Of a stretch of DNA of 64,000 nt, positions 27,286 through 35,394 are shown one piece after another (position 1 is the first letter of the stretch; every line of letters starts with the position of its first letter). The translations under genes and the position numbers were made by a program. The notes under the pieces are model-generated. The model did no database searches. It saw nothing but the letters and a program-made list of their open reading frames with translations, and was not told where the DNA came from. Location of the stretch: assembly GCA_020632995.1 (NCBI GenBank), contig JACKEN010000006.1, forward strand, positions 186,001 through 250,000, written 5' to 3'. This DNA is from Deltaproteobacteria bacterium. GTDB lineage: Bacteria > Myxococcota > Kuafuiibacteriia > Kuafuiibacteriales > Kuafuiibacteriaceae.

Positions 27286-27996
27286 ATGGGTACGCCCACC
27301 GACGAGGACCAGCTGCACATCCTGGTCATCGATGACGACGAGGACATGCGGACCCTCATCGTCTCCATCCTCCTGCCCGAGGGGCACCAGGTCTTCGCCG
27401 CGTCGTCGGCCGAGGAGGGCTTGGCCCTGCTCCCCTACGACACCTTCCAGGTGGCGTTCCTCGATCACCACCTCCCGGGGATGGAGGGCCTGGTGTTCGG
27501 GGAGTACCTCCGCAAGAACAACCCGCACATGAAGATCGCCCTCGTGACCGGGGCGCCGGACGCCCAGATCAGCCGCGGGGCGGAGGACCTCGACATCCTC
27601 CTCATCCCCAAGCCCTTCAAGGCAAAGCAGCTGTTCGCCGTCATCGACGACTACCGCCGCGAGGCGGACGAGCGCCTGCAATCCAGCCTGCAAGAGGAGC
27701 ACGTCGAGTTCGAGCTCCCGCTCGCCGACCACTTCGAGGCGCTGCCCCAGATCTTCGACGTCCCCAACCTCCCGTCCCGGGTGGAGGAGCGCCTGGTCAA
27801 GGAGGCCAAGCGGAGCCTCGCCCACCTGCGCAGCGTGAGCCGCTACAACGAGCGGGACCGGGTGGTCGTCTACTCGGCCCTCCTCGCCCTGCAGGTGCTC
27901 GGGGTGAAGATCCCGAAGGGGAGCAGCGGAGCGCCCCTCACCGAGGAATACGACGAGGTGATGCGGAGCCGGGGGCGCAAGCCCGCCTTCAGCTGA
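27286..27996 (+). CDS. single-domain-type response regulator with extra C-terminal region
   Basis: 236 residues. Receiver domain about 10-130: acidic pocket VIDDDED (Asp 16-18), phosphate acceptor D60 in AFLDHHLPG, Thr in LVTGAP, Lys in IPKPF. The C-terminal 100 residues are charged helices without a recognised DNA-binding or output domain ([39 protein letters not shown]). The start ATG 27286 follows GGGGGG; a further upstream start would overlap the ahcY promoter. No histidine kinase is nearby. Overlaps the convergent PLP enzyme gene by 8 bp. Confidence 0.88.
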   Translation: MGTPTDEDQLHILVIDDDEDMRTLIVSILLPEGHQVFAASSAEEGLALLPYDTFQVAFLDHHLPGMEGLVFGEYLRKNNPHMKIALVTGAPDAQISRGAEDLDILLIPKPFKAKQLFAVIDDYRREADERLQSSLQEEHVEFELPLADHFEALPQIFDVPNLPSRVEERLVKEAKRSLAHLRSVSRYNERDRVVVYSALLALQVLGVKIPKGSSGAPLTEEYDEVMRSRGRKPAFS

Positions 27997-29176
27997 GGGC
28001 CTGCTCCAGATCGTGGATGAGGTCCTGGGCGTCCTCGAGCCCCACCGACAGCCGGATGAGCCCGTCCGCGATGCCCGCCGCCGCCCGCGCCTCGGCCCCG
28101 AGGCGCCGGTGGCTGGTGGCGGCGGGGAGGAGGGCGAGGGAGTGGGCGTCGCCGAGGGACCCCGCGCGCAGGAAGAGCTGCAGACGGTTCATCACCGCCT
28201 TCGCCGCCTCGAGCCCGCCCTCGACCTCGAAGGAGACCATGCCCCCGAACCCGTTCTGCAGGACGCGTTGCGCGAGGACGTGTTCGGGGTGCGAGGGGAG
28301 GCCGGGGTACAGGACGGTGCGGACCCGCGGGTGCGCCTCGAGCGCCCTCGCTACCGACAGGGCGGAGGCGGTGTGCCGCTCCATCCGCAACCCCAGGGTC
28401 TTCAGGCCGCGCAGGATCAGCCACGCAACGAACGGCGCCATCACCCCGCCCACCTCGACCGCGGAGTGCTGGATGCGCTTCATGAGGTCCTTGGGGCCGA
28501 CGAGCACGCCGCCGAGGAGGTCACCGTGTCCGCCGAGATACTTCGAGGCCGAGTGCACGACGAGGTCGGCGCCGAGCTCCACCGGGCGGCACAGGTAGGG
28601 GGTGGTGAAGGTCGCGTCGACCACCAGGCGCGCGCCCGCGCCATGCGCGAGCTCTGCGAGGGCGGCGATATCTGCGACCTCCAGGGTCGGATTTGCGATC
28701 GTCTCGGCCCAGACGATCTTGGTGTTCGGCCGCAACGCGCTGCGCCATGCCACGGGGTCTCGATTGTCGACGAAGGTGGTCTCGACCCCGAAGCGGGCCA
28801 GGACCTCCCGCAACAGGGCCCACGTGCCCCCGTACACGCTCCGCGGGACCACCGCGTGTTCTCCCGCGGACAGCATACCGGTCAGCACGGCATGGATGGC
28901 GGCCATGCCCGAGGTGAAGGCGAGGCCGGCCTCTGTGCCTTCCAGGTCCGCCACCGCGGCTTCCAGCGCCGCGACGGTGGGGTTGGAGAGCCGGGAGTAC
29001 ATGTGACCGGACTCCCCTTGAAGAAGCATCCGGTCCATGTCGTCCATCTCCCCGACCGCGAATGACGACGTCTGATAGATCGGCGCGGCGACCGGCGTGC
29101 TCGGCACCGCTGTGGGTATCGACCTGATATGGATGGAACGGGTTGAGAAGCCCAGGTTGGGACCGGACGCGCTCAT
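27989..29176 (-). CDS. Cys/Met metabolism PLP-dependent enzyme (cystathionine gamma-synthase/methionine gamma-lyase type)
   Basis: 395 residues, normal family length. PLP landmarks: YSRLSNPTVAALE, GMAAIHAVLTGML, the active-site lysine in SASKYLGGHGDLLGG, and the late SLGDAHSLALLPAATSHR. The fold catalyses gamma-replacement (cystathionine or homocysteine synthesis) or alpha,gamma-elimination (methanethiol release). Sequence alone does not separate these; the closeness of ahcY suggests sulphur amino-acid turnover. ATG 29176 was chosen because upstream in-frame ATGs run into the divergent NtrC-like gene. Confidence 0.92.
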   Translation of the reverse strand: MSASGPNLGFSTRSIHIRSIPTAVPSTPVAAPIYQTSSFAVGEMDDMDRMLLQGESGHMYSRLSNPTVAALEAAVADLEGTEAGLAFTSGMAAIHAVLTGMLSAGEHAVVPRSVYGGTWALLREVLARFGVETTFVDNRDPVAWRSALRPNTKIVWAETIANPTLEVADIAALAELAHGAGARLVVDATFTTPYLCRPVELGADLVVHSASKYLGGHGDLLGGVLVGPKDLMKRIQHSAVEVGGVMAPFVAWLILRGLKTLGLRMERHTASALSVARALEAHPRVRTVLYPGLPSHPEHVLAQRVLQNGFGGMVSFEVEGGLEAAKAVMNRLQLFLRAGSLGDAHSLALLPAATSHRRLGAEARAAAGIADGLIRLSVGLEDAQDLIHDLEQALS

Positions 29177-29275
29177 GTCCGGCACCTTGCGTGGCGGCTG
29201 GTCGGCGCGCAAGTCCCGTTTTCGCGGTGATATGGGCTGGATCCGGGCCGCCGGGCGTGGAAAGGACAAGAGACG

Positions 29276-30610
29276 ATGGTGTTCGTGCTGGTGACGGACG
29301 ATGAGCCCAAGCTCGGTCGTTGGGTGGAGGAGGTCATGCGCCTGGCCGGGCATCGGGTCCACCGCGAGGAGTCCGGGAGCGGCGCCCTGACCGCGCTGGA
29401 CAACCAGGCCTTCGACCTCGTGATCACCGATCTCATGCTCCCCGGCGCGAGCGGCCTCGAGGTGCTGAAGGCCGCGCGGGGCAAGGTCCCCGCGCCCGAC
29501 GTCATCGTGATGACCGCCTACGGGTCCACCGAGTCCGCGGTGGAGGCGATGAAGGCGGGCGCGGCGGACTACCTCACCAAGCCCTTCACCATGGACGAGC
29601 TCCGCCTCCGGGTGGCGCGGGTGGTCGACCATCGTCAACAGCGCTTGCGGAACGCTCGCCTGGTCGAGAGCCTGACCCCGCCGCTCGTCGCGAAGAGCCC
29701 GGCCATGGCCCAGGTGGTGGCCCAGGCAAGGCAGGTTGCGGTCACCGACGCCACCGTGCTCCTGCAGGGCGAGAGCGGGGCGGGCAAGTCACAGCTCGCC
29801 CGGCACATCCACTACTCGAGCCCGCGCAGCGCCCACCGCCTGGTCGAGCTGCACTGCGCGGCGCTCCCCGAGGCGGCGCTCGAGCGCGCGCTCTTCGGGG
29901 ACGGCACCAAGGGCGGCATGCTCGCCGAGGCGGCGGGGGGCACCGTGCTCCTCGACGAGATCGGCGACGTCACCGCCACCACCCAGCTCCGGCTCCTGCG
30001 CCTGTTGGAGGAGCGGACCTACGTGCCGGTGGGCGCGGCGGAGAGCGTGCGGGCCGACGTGCGGGTCATCGCCGCCACCAACCGCGACCTGCCGGGGCTG
30101 GTGAAGTCCGGGGCTTTCCGCGAGGACCTCTACTATCGGCTCAACGTCTTCGGGATCACCGTGCCCCCGCTCCGCGAGCGCCGCGACGACGTGCTCCCCC
30201 TCGCCGAGGCCGGCCTCTCCGCCCGGGGCGTGCCGGCGAGCAAGCTGACCGACCTCGCGCGGCAGCGCCTGCAGATCTACGGGTGGCCGGGGAACGTGCG
30301 GGAGCTGGGCAACGTGCTCGAGCGGGCCCTGATCCTCGCCGGGCCCGACCCGATCGACGCCGAGCACCTCGGGCCGGCGGGGGCGGAGCCCAACCCCACC
30401 AGCGCCGACACCCTGGCCGGGCTCCTCATCGAGGGCTTCAACCTCGACCTGTGCGAGCGCGACCTCATCCACCGGGCGATCGAGCTGGCGGGCGGGAACA
30501 AGGCGGCGGCGGCGCGCCTGCTCGGCATCACCCGGCGCCGGCTCTACTCGAGGATCAAGAGCCTCGACGAGCGCACCCAGTCCAACGGCGAGGACTCCGG
30601 CGACATCTGA
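29276..30610 (+). CDS. NtrC-family response regulator with degenerate sigma54-contact loop
   Basis: 444 residues: receiver (1-120) with D52 in ITDLMLP and K102, AAA+ domain (about 140-370), and a Fis-type helix-turn-helix (NKAAAARLLGITRRRLYSRI). ATPase motifs are good: Walker A GESGAGKS (165-172), Walker B GTVLLDEIG, arginine fingers REDLYYRLNVF and GWPGNVREL. But the segment after LFG, where family members carry the G-A-F-T-G-A loop that grips sigma54, reads DGTKGGMLAEAA and is about nine residues shorter. This regulator may therefore act without sigma54 or as a repressor. ATG 29276 has AAAGGAC upstream. No kinase partner is adjacent. Confidence 0.93.
   Translation: MVFVLVTDDEPKLGRWVEEVMRLAGHRVHREESGSGALTALDNQAFDLVITDLMLPGASGLEVLKAARGKVPAPDVIVMTAYGSTESAVEAMKAGAADYLTKPFTMDELRLRVARVVDHRQQRLRNARLVESLTPPLVAKSPAMAQVVAQARQVAVTDATVLLQGESGAGKSQLARHIHYSSPRSAHRLVELHCAALPEAALERALFGDGTKGGMLAEAAGGTVLLDEIGDVTATTQLRLLRLLEERTYVPVGAAESVRADVRVIAATNRDLPGLVKSGAFREDLYYRLNVFGITVPPLRERRDDVLPLAEAGLSARGVPASKLTDLARQRLQIYGWPGNVRELGNVLERALILAGPDPIDAEHLGPAGAEPNPTSADTLAGLLIEGFNLDLCERDLIHRAIELAGGNKAAAARLLGITRRRLYSRIKSLDERTQSNGEDSGDI
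29726..29739. repeat. GCAA-N6-TTGC palindrome, copy 9
   Basis: GCAAGGCAGGTTGC in the NtrC-like gene, read as GCA AGG CAG GTT GCG. Confidence 0.7.
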
Positions 30611-30622
30611 GCCGTTGCAGTC

Positions 30623-31408
30623 TTACTTGCGGTAGGGCTTCTTGGGCGGCTTCCGCGGGCGCGGCGGGCGGCCCGCGAGGTCCTTCTTCCACGCCGCCAG
30701 GTCGGGGGGCAGCCCCGCGTCGAAGCGCATGGGGTGATCGTCGTCCGGGTGCAGGAACCCGAGCCGGGCCGCGTGCAGGAAGATCCGACGCGCGCCCTGG
30801 GTGGTCTTCTTCTGCTCCGGGTCGTACTTGCGCTCGCCGAGCAGGGGGTGACCGGCCTCCGCGAAGTGCACCCGGATCTGGTTGCGGACCCCGGTCTCGA
30901 GGCGGACCTCGACGAACGTGCTGTCCTTGTAGCGGTTGAGCACCTTCCAGTGGGTGATCGCGTGGCGTCGCCCGGGGCCCGGAGGCTCGTCTACTGAGTA
31001 GACCATGTAGCCCCGCCCCTCGGTGTAGAGCACGCTCTCGAAGGTGCCCTCGCTCTCCTCCATCAGCCCCTGCACCACCGCGAGGTAGCGCCGGTCGACC
31101 GAGTGGGCGCGGAACTGGGCCTCGAGGTGGGCCTGGGCCTCGGGGGTGCGGGCGTAGACGATCAGCCCGGAGACCACCCGGTCGAGGCGGTGCACCGGGT
31201 ACACGCGGCCGCCCCCGCGGGTCTCGAGGAACTGCGCCACCATGTCCAGGAGGACCTCGGGCTCCTTGGCCGCGGTGGCCTGGCAGAGCAGGCCCGCCTT
31301 CTTCTCCACCACCACGATGGATCGGTCCACGTGGCGGACCCAGAACGAGCGGCCGGGGCCCCGCCGGGGGCCGGGGCGGCGGCGGAAGGTGCGGGGGGAG
31401 GGCGGCAT
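30623..31408 (-). CDS. RluA-family pseudouridine synthase
   Basis: Converts uridine to pseudouridine in rRNA or tRNA. 261 residues. Catalytic motif HRLDR in YPVHRLDRVVSGLIVYAR with the nucleophilic Asp; also VRNQIRVHFAEAGHPLLG and the conserved DRRYLAVVQG. A basic N-terminal arm (FRRRPGPRRGPGR) and a Lys/Arg/Pro-rich C-terminal tail (RPPRPRKPPKKPYRK) are likely RNA contacts. No S4 domain, so it is closer to RluC/TruC-like short forms. The specific target base cannot be assigned. Confidence 0.93.
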   Translation of the reverse strand: MPPSPRTFRRRPGPRRGPGRSFWVRHVDRSIVVVEKKAGLLCQATAAKEPEVLLDMVAQFLETRGGGRVYPVHRLDRVVSGLIVYARTPEAQAHLEAQFRAHSVDRRYLAVVQGLMEESEGTFESVLYTEGRGYMVYSVDEPPGPGRRHAITHWKVLNRYKDSTFVEVRLETGVRNQIRVHFAEAGHPLLGERKYDPEQKKTTQGARRIFLHAARLGFLHPDDDHPMRFDAGLPPDLAAWKKDLAGRPPRPRKPPKKPYRK

Positions 31409-31540
31409 GAGCGGCCCAAGCTAGCGTGGATTGCCCGAAAGGTCCCGCGGGGAGGTGCGGGAGACCGAAGCGAGACGCTCGGGGGGCCGAGGGGCGGCCG
31501 GGGGGCTGACATCCGGTCTCGGCGGCCGTATCTGGGCTCC

Positions 31541-32911
31541 ATGGCGCGCACCATCATCGAACCCTTCCGCATCAAGTCGGTGGAGCCCATCCGGCAGACC
31601 ACCCCCGAGGAGCGCGCGAAGCTGGTGGCCGAGGCCGGCTACAACCTGTTCCAGCTCCACGCCGACGACGTGATGATCGACCTGCTCACCGACTCGGGCA
31701 CCGGCGCGATGTCGGCCGAGCAGTGGGCGGGGGTGCAGCGGGGCAACGAGGCCTACGCGGGCTCGCCGTCGTGGTTCCGGTTCGAGGGCGCGGTGAAGGC
31801 GCTGTTCCCCTACAAGCACGTGATCCCGACCCACCAGGGGCGGGCGGCGGAGAAGATCCTGTTCACGGTGCTCGGGGGGCCGGACAAGATCGTCCCCAAC
31901 AACACCCACTTCGACACCACCCGGGCCAACGTGGAGTTCACCGGGGCCCAGGCGGTGGACCTGTTGCTCCCCGAGGGCAAGGACCCCGCGCTCGTCGCGC
32001 CCTTCAAGGGCGACATGGACGTGGCCGCGCTGGACCGCCTCCTCACCGAGCACGGCAAGGCGAAGGTGCCGGTGGTGTTCATCACCGTGACCAACAACTC
32101 CGGAGGCGGACAGCCAGTCAGCTTGCAGAACATGCGGGCGGTGCGCGAGGTCTGCACCAAGCACGGGGTGCCCCTGTTCTTCGACGCGTGCCGCTTCGCG
32201 GAGAACGCCTGGTTCATCCGGGAGCGGGAGCCCGGCTACGCGGACAAGGACGTGAAGGACATCGTGCGCGAGATGGCGGCCCTCGCCGACGGGATGACGA
32301 TGTCGGCCAAGAAGGACGGCCTCGCGAACATGGGCGGCTGGCTCGCCCTGAACGACGACGACCTGGCGCTCCAGTGCCGCAACCTCCTGATCCTCACCGA
32401 GGGCTTCCCGACCTACGGCGGCCTCTCAGGTCGAGATCTGGAGGCGATCGCGCAGGGCCTGGAGGAGGTGGTGCACCACGACTACCTCCAGTACCGGATC
32501 CGCTCCACCGGCTACCTGGGCGACAAGCTGGTGGCCTCGGGGGTGCCGATCATGCGACCGGTGGGCGGGCACGCGGTCTACATCGACGCGAAGGCGCTCC
32601 TGCCGCACATCCCGGCGCTCGAGTACCCGGGGCAGGCGCTCGCGGTCGCCCTGTACGTCGAGGGCGGGATCCGCAGCTGCGAGATCGGCACCGTGATGTT
32701 CGGCCAGCACCCCGACGGGACCGAGACCCCGGCCGCGATGGAGCTCGTGCGGCTGGCCATCCCGCGCCGCGTATACACCCAGAGCCACGTAGACTACGTG
32801 GTGGAGGTGGTGCAGGACGTCGCGGCCCGGGCCAAGGATCTCCGGGGGTATCGCATCGCGGAGGCCCCGCCCGCGCTCCGGCACTTCACGGCCCGTTTCG
32901 CCCCCCTCTGA
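31541..32911 (+). CDS. tnaA: tryptophanase (tryptophan indole-lyase)
   Basis: PLP enzyme cutting tryptophan to indole, pyruvate and ammonia. 456 residues, the usual length. Family landmarks: LTDSGTGAMS, the PLP lysine in SAKKD (255-259), TNNSGGGQPVSL and DACRFAENAWFI. Two positions separate it from tyrosine phenol-lyase: the end reads RHFTARF, with the His of tryptophanase (His463 in E. coli) where phenol-lyases have Phe, and GIRSCEIG has Ile where phenol-lyases have the substrate-binding Arg (GVRSMERG). Both point to tryptophan. No TnaC-like leader with Trp codons or tnaB permease is visible; the next gene is an acyltransferase 20 bp on. Confidence 0.9.
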   Translation: MARTIIEPFRIKSVEPIRQTTPEERAKLVAEAGYNLFQLHADDVMIDLLTDSGTGAMSAEQWAGVQRGNEAYAGSPSWFRFEGAVKALFPYKHVIPTHQGRAAEKILFTVLGGPDKIVPNNTHFDTTRANVEFTGAQAVDLLLPEGKDPALVAPFKGDMDVAALDRLLTEHGKAKVPVVFITVTNNSGGGQPVSLQNMRAVREVCTKHGVPLFFDACRFAENAWFIREREPGYADKDVKDIVREMAALADGMTMSAKKDGLANMGGWLALNDDDLALQCRNLLILTEGFPTYGGLSGRDLEAIAQGLEEVVHHDYLQYRIRSTGYLGDKLVASGVPIMRPVGGHAVYIDAKALLPHIPALEYPGQALAVALYVEGGIRSCEIGTVMFGQHPDGTETPAAMELVRLAIPRRVYTQSHVDYVVEVVQDVAARAKDLRGYRIAEAPPALRHFTARFAPL

Positions 32912-32931
32912 GGGATGCTAAACGGGCCCTG

Positions 32932-33840
32932 ATGAGGCGTTGGTTCCGTCTGGGCGTTGGCCTCCTCTCGTTCGGCTACCTGATCTTCGTCCTCAACCCG
33001 ATCCAGATGGCCAGCCTGCTGGTCTACCCGATCTCGCCCGCGCTGGCCCGCCGCGCCAACCGCTGGTGCGCGCGATCGATCTGGGGAATGTGGGTGCTGA
33101 TGGCGGAGGTGTGGCTGGGCATCGACGTCACGCTGCGGGGCGACCCGCTGCCGCGGCGCGAGAACGCCCTGGTGCTCCCGAACCACCAGACGATGGCCGA
33201 CGTGCTCCTCCTGATCTGCCTCGCGTGGCGCTGCGGGCGCCTGGGCGACCTCAAGTGGTTCGTGAAGGACATCGTGAAGTACGTGCCGGGCCCGGGCTGG
33301 GGCATGTGGCTGTTGGACTGCATCTTCCTCAAGCGGGACTGGATGCGGGACAAGCAAGGCATCTTGCGCCTCTTCGCCAAGTACAAGGAGCACCAGATCC
33401 CGATCTTCCTCGTCTCGTTCCTGGAAGGGACCCGCCGCACGCCCGAGAAGCTGGCCGACTCGCAGGCCTACGCGAAGGAGCGGGGGATCGAGGTCCCCAC
33501 CCACACCCTCGTGCCCCGCACCAAGGGCTTCGTGGCCACCATGCTCGGCCTCAGGAGCCACCTCGACGCGGTCTACGACGTGACGCTGGGCTACCCGGAC
33601 TACACCCCGTCGCTCGCCAACTGCTTCGCGGGCGAGGTGAAGCGGGTCGAGATCCACGTGCGCCGCTACCCGGTGGCGGAGCTCCCCACCGACGACGAGG
33701 CCCTGTCGGAGTGGGTGTTCGCGCGCTTTCGCGAGAAGGACCGCCTGATGGAGGCCTTCGAGGCGGCGCAGGCCTTCGAGGGGCCCACCTGGGGCGAGAA
33801 GCCCACCGTGAAGGAGTGGCTCAAGTCGGAAGCGGTATGA
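32932..33840 (+). CDS. 1-acyl-sn-glycerol-3-phosphate acyltransferase-like protein
   Basis: Membrane-bound PlsC/LPLAT-type acyltransferase, 302 residues. The catalytic block is NHQTMAD (the N-H-x4-D motif), and the glycerophosphate-binding EGTR lies in SFLEGTRRTPEK. An N-terminal hydrophobic stretch (LGVGLLSFGYLIFVLNP) anchors it. Length and the long C-terminal part resemble the eukaryote-type and Delta-proteobacterial lysophospholipid acyltransferases more than short PlsC. ATG 32932 was chosen by frame and by membrane-anchor position. Only 20 bp from the tryptophanase gene, so the two could share a transcript without an obvious shared role. Confidence 0.9.
   Translation: MRRWFRLGVGLLSFGYLIFVLNPIQMASLLVYPISPALARRANRWCARSIWGMWVLMAEVWLGIDVTLRGDPLPRRENALVLPNHQTMADVLLLICLAWRCGRLGDLKWFVKDIVKYVPGPGWGMWLLDCIFLKRDWMRDKQGILRLFAKYKEHQIPIFLVSFLEGTRRTPEKLADSQAYAKERGIEVPTHTLVPRTKGFVATMLGLRSHLDAVYDVTLGYPDYTPSLANCFAGEVKRVEIHVRRYPVAELPTDDEALSEWVFARFREKDRLMEAFEAAQAFEGPTWGEKPTVKEWLKSEAV
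33354..33367. repeat. GCAA-N6-TTGC palindrome, copy 10
   Basis: GCAAGGCATCTTGC in the acyltransferase gene, read as AAG CAA GGC ATC TTG CGC. Confidence 0.75.
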
Positions 33841-34711
33841 GCCAGAGGCGCCCACGGGTGACCTCTTCGCTCCCCTCTTCTGTCCGGAGCCCGGCCAGGC
33901 GCGCCGGGTCGGGGGTGCCGTGGTCCTGGATCAGCTCGAGCGCGACCGCGTTGGCGGCCAAGACCTCGCCGGTGTCGGAGGCCGCGATCCACGCGCCCGC
34001 GCGCTGATCCAACAGATGAAGGAGCAAGCGGCGGTCCGTCTTGGCGAGGTCCTGCGCCCGCTTCGGGGTCTGCTGGCTGTCGAGGAGCTGGTTCAGCACG
34101 CGCGAGACCTCCTCCAGCTCGGGGGCGCCGGCCTCCGGGCAGCGCACGTAGATGTCGCCGCCGCGGATCTGCTGCGCGCGCTGTGAGAGCGCGACCAGCG
34201 GGCCCACCACCCGCTGCTCGAGCCGGCGGGTCAGGATCAGCGTGATGCCCAGGATGATGAGGGCGACGACGACCACCGCCCACGCGCCGGCGAGGCCCAG
34301 GCGGCGAGCCGCAGCGTCCTCGTCCTGCATCGAGCGCCGGTTCACCTCGGAGAGCGAGAGCACCTTCTCGAGCACCCGCCCCCGGATGATGCCCTTTGGG
34401 TCCTCGAAGGCGCGGGGCCACAGGCGGTCCAGGTCCTCGAGCAACGGCCGCTCCGCCGGCTCCGTCAAGTTGCCTTTCGCGCGCTCCAGCCCCGCCGCGA
34501 AGCGGGCCTTCGCCTCCTCCTCCGAGAGCGAGGGGTCGGCGAGGGCCACCAGCATCTCCTCCGTCGCCACCAGGGTGACCACGTTCTCGGCCAGGATGCG
34601 CTCGATCGCCGGGCTCATGCGGTTGAACATGGCCACCGACCCCAGCCCGAGCAGGATCACCGCGGCCCTCAGGCCCAACAGGAGCAGGCCCAGCTCGACT
34701 CGGATGCGCAT
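33821..34711 (-). CDS. HAMP-domain membrane protein without kinase domain
   Basis: 296 residues: span 1 (about 7-28), an extracytoplasmic helical domain of about 110 residues, span 2 (AWAVVVVALIILGITLIL), a HAMP domain (RRLEQRVVGPLVALSQRAQQIRGG), and a short C-terminal PAS-like part (GAWIAASDTGEVLAANAVAL). It has the sensory half of a histidine kinase but no H-box or ATPase region. Its ATG comes straight after the trkA-like stop codon (TAG ATG), so it is the last gene of the potassium-transport operon and may feed a signal to it. The 3' end overlaps the acyltransferase gene by 20 bp on the other strand. Confidence 0.85.
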   Translation of the reverse strand: MRIRVELGLLLLGLRAAVILLGLGSVAMFNRMSPAIERILAENVVTLVATEEMLVALADPSLSEEEAKARFAAGLERAKGNLTEPAERPLLEDLDRLWPRAFEDPKGIIRGRVLEKVLSLSEVNRRSMQDEDAAARRLGLAGAWAVVVVALIILGITLILTRRLEQRVVGPLVALSQRAQQIRGGDIYVRCPEAGAPELEEVSRVLNQLLDSQQTPKRAQDLAKTDRRLLLHLLDQRAGAWIAASDTGEVLAANAVALELIQDHGTPDPARLAGLRTEEGSEEVTRGRLWLIPLPT

Positions 34712-35374
34712 CTAGAGCTTCTCCAGCATCTCGTCCACGCTGCCGCGCTTGGCGGCCAGGACCAGCACGTCGCCCTCCTCGAAGGGCGCGGTGGGATCCG
34801 GCAGGAGCACCGAGCCCTCGCCCCGCACCTCGCGGCGCACCGCCACCACCGAGACGCGGTAGCGCTTCGGCAGGGCGAGTTCCACCAGGTTGCGGCCCAC
34901 GAAGTGGGGCGGCACCGCGAGCTCGGTGATGAAGAGGTCGCGGCCGAGCGGCACCTGGTCGAGCACCCCGCGGAACGCGAGGCGCGCGGCCAGGCGCTCA
35001 CCGAAGGCCTGCTCCGGGTTCACCACCTCGTGCGCCCCCACCAGGCGCAGGATGCGCTCGTGCAACGTGTCGTAGGCGCGCGCCACCAGGAGCTTCGCCC
35101 CCAGCTGCCGCAAGAGCGCGGTGGCCACGATCGAGGCGTCGCGGGAGTCCTGGCCGATCGCGCACACGCAGAGGTCGCGGCGCTCGGGGTGGACCTGGGC
35201 GAGGGAGGCCTCGTCGCTCGCGTCGAAGGCCACCGCCTCCGCCGCGAAGCTCGACACCGCCTGCACCAGCTCGGGGTTGGTGTCGACGCAGAGCACCTCC
35301 ACCCCGCGCTCGGTGAGGGCGCGGGCGAGCGACGTGCCGAACATCCCGAGGCCGACGATCAGTGCTTGCTTCAT
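34712..35374 (-). CDS. trkA: Trk/Ktr potassium uptake regulatory protein
   Basis: 220-residue RCK protein that gates the potassium channel next to it. RCK_N about 1-120 with the nucleotide-binding GLGMFGTSLARAL and acidic VDTNPE at the end of beta 2; RCK_C about 135-218 (LAVPPHFVGRNLVELALP, EEGDVLVLAAKRG). One N/C pair, like KtrA, rather than the doubled E. coli TrkA. ATG 35374 lies 20 bp after the trkH-like stop. Known relatives bind ATP/ADP or NAD(H) and c-di-AMP; the ligand here is not known. Confidence 0.94.
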   Translation of the reverse strand: MKQALIVGLGMFGTSLARALTERGVEVLCVDTNPELVQAVSSFAAEAVAFDASDEASLAQVHPERRDLCVCAIGQDSRDASIVATALLRQLGAKLLVARAYDTLHERILRLVGAHEVVNPEQAFGERLAARLAFRGVLDQVPLGRDLFITELAVPPHFVGRNLVELALPKRYRVSVVAVRREVRGEGSVLLPDPTAPFEEGDVLVLAAKRGSVDEMLEKL

Positions 35375-35394
35375 GACGATTGCTCTCCGTGGGC

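Noticed and set aside
29177..29275. Possible sigma54 promoter before the NtrC-like gene
   Set aside because: GGCACC followed by TTGCG is present, but the -24/-12 spacing and dinucleotides do not fit.
31409..31540. TnaC-like leader peptide before tryptophanase
   Set aside because: No short open frame with a critical Trp codon and no T-rich rho site was seen.
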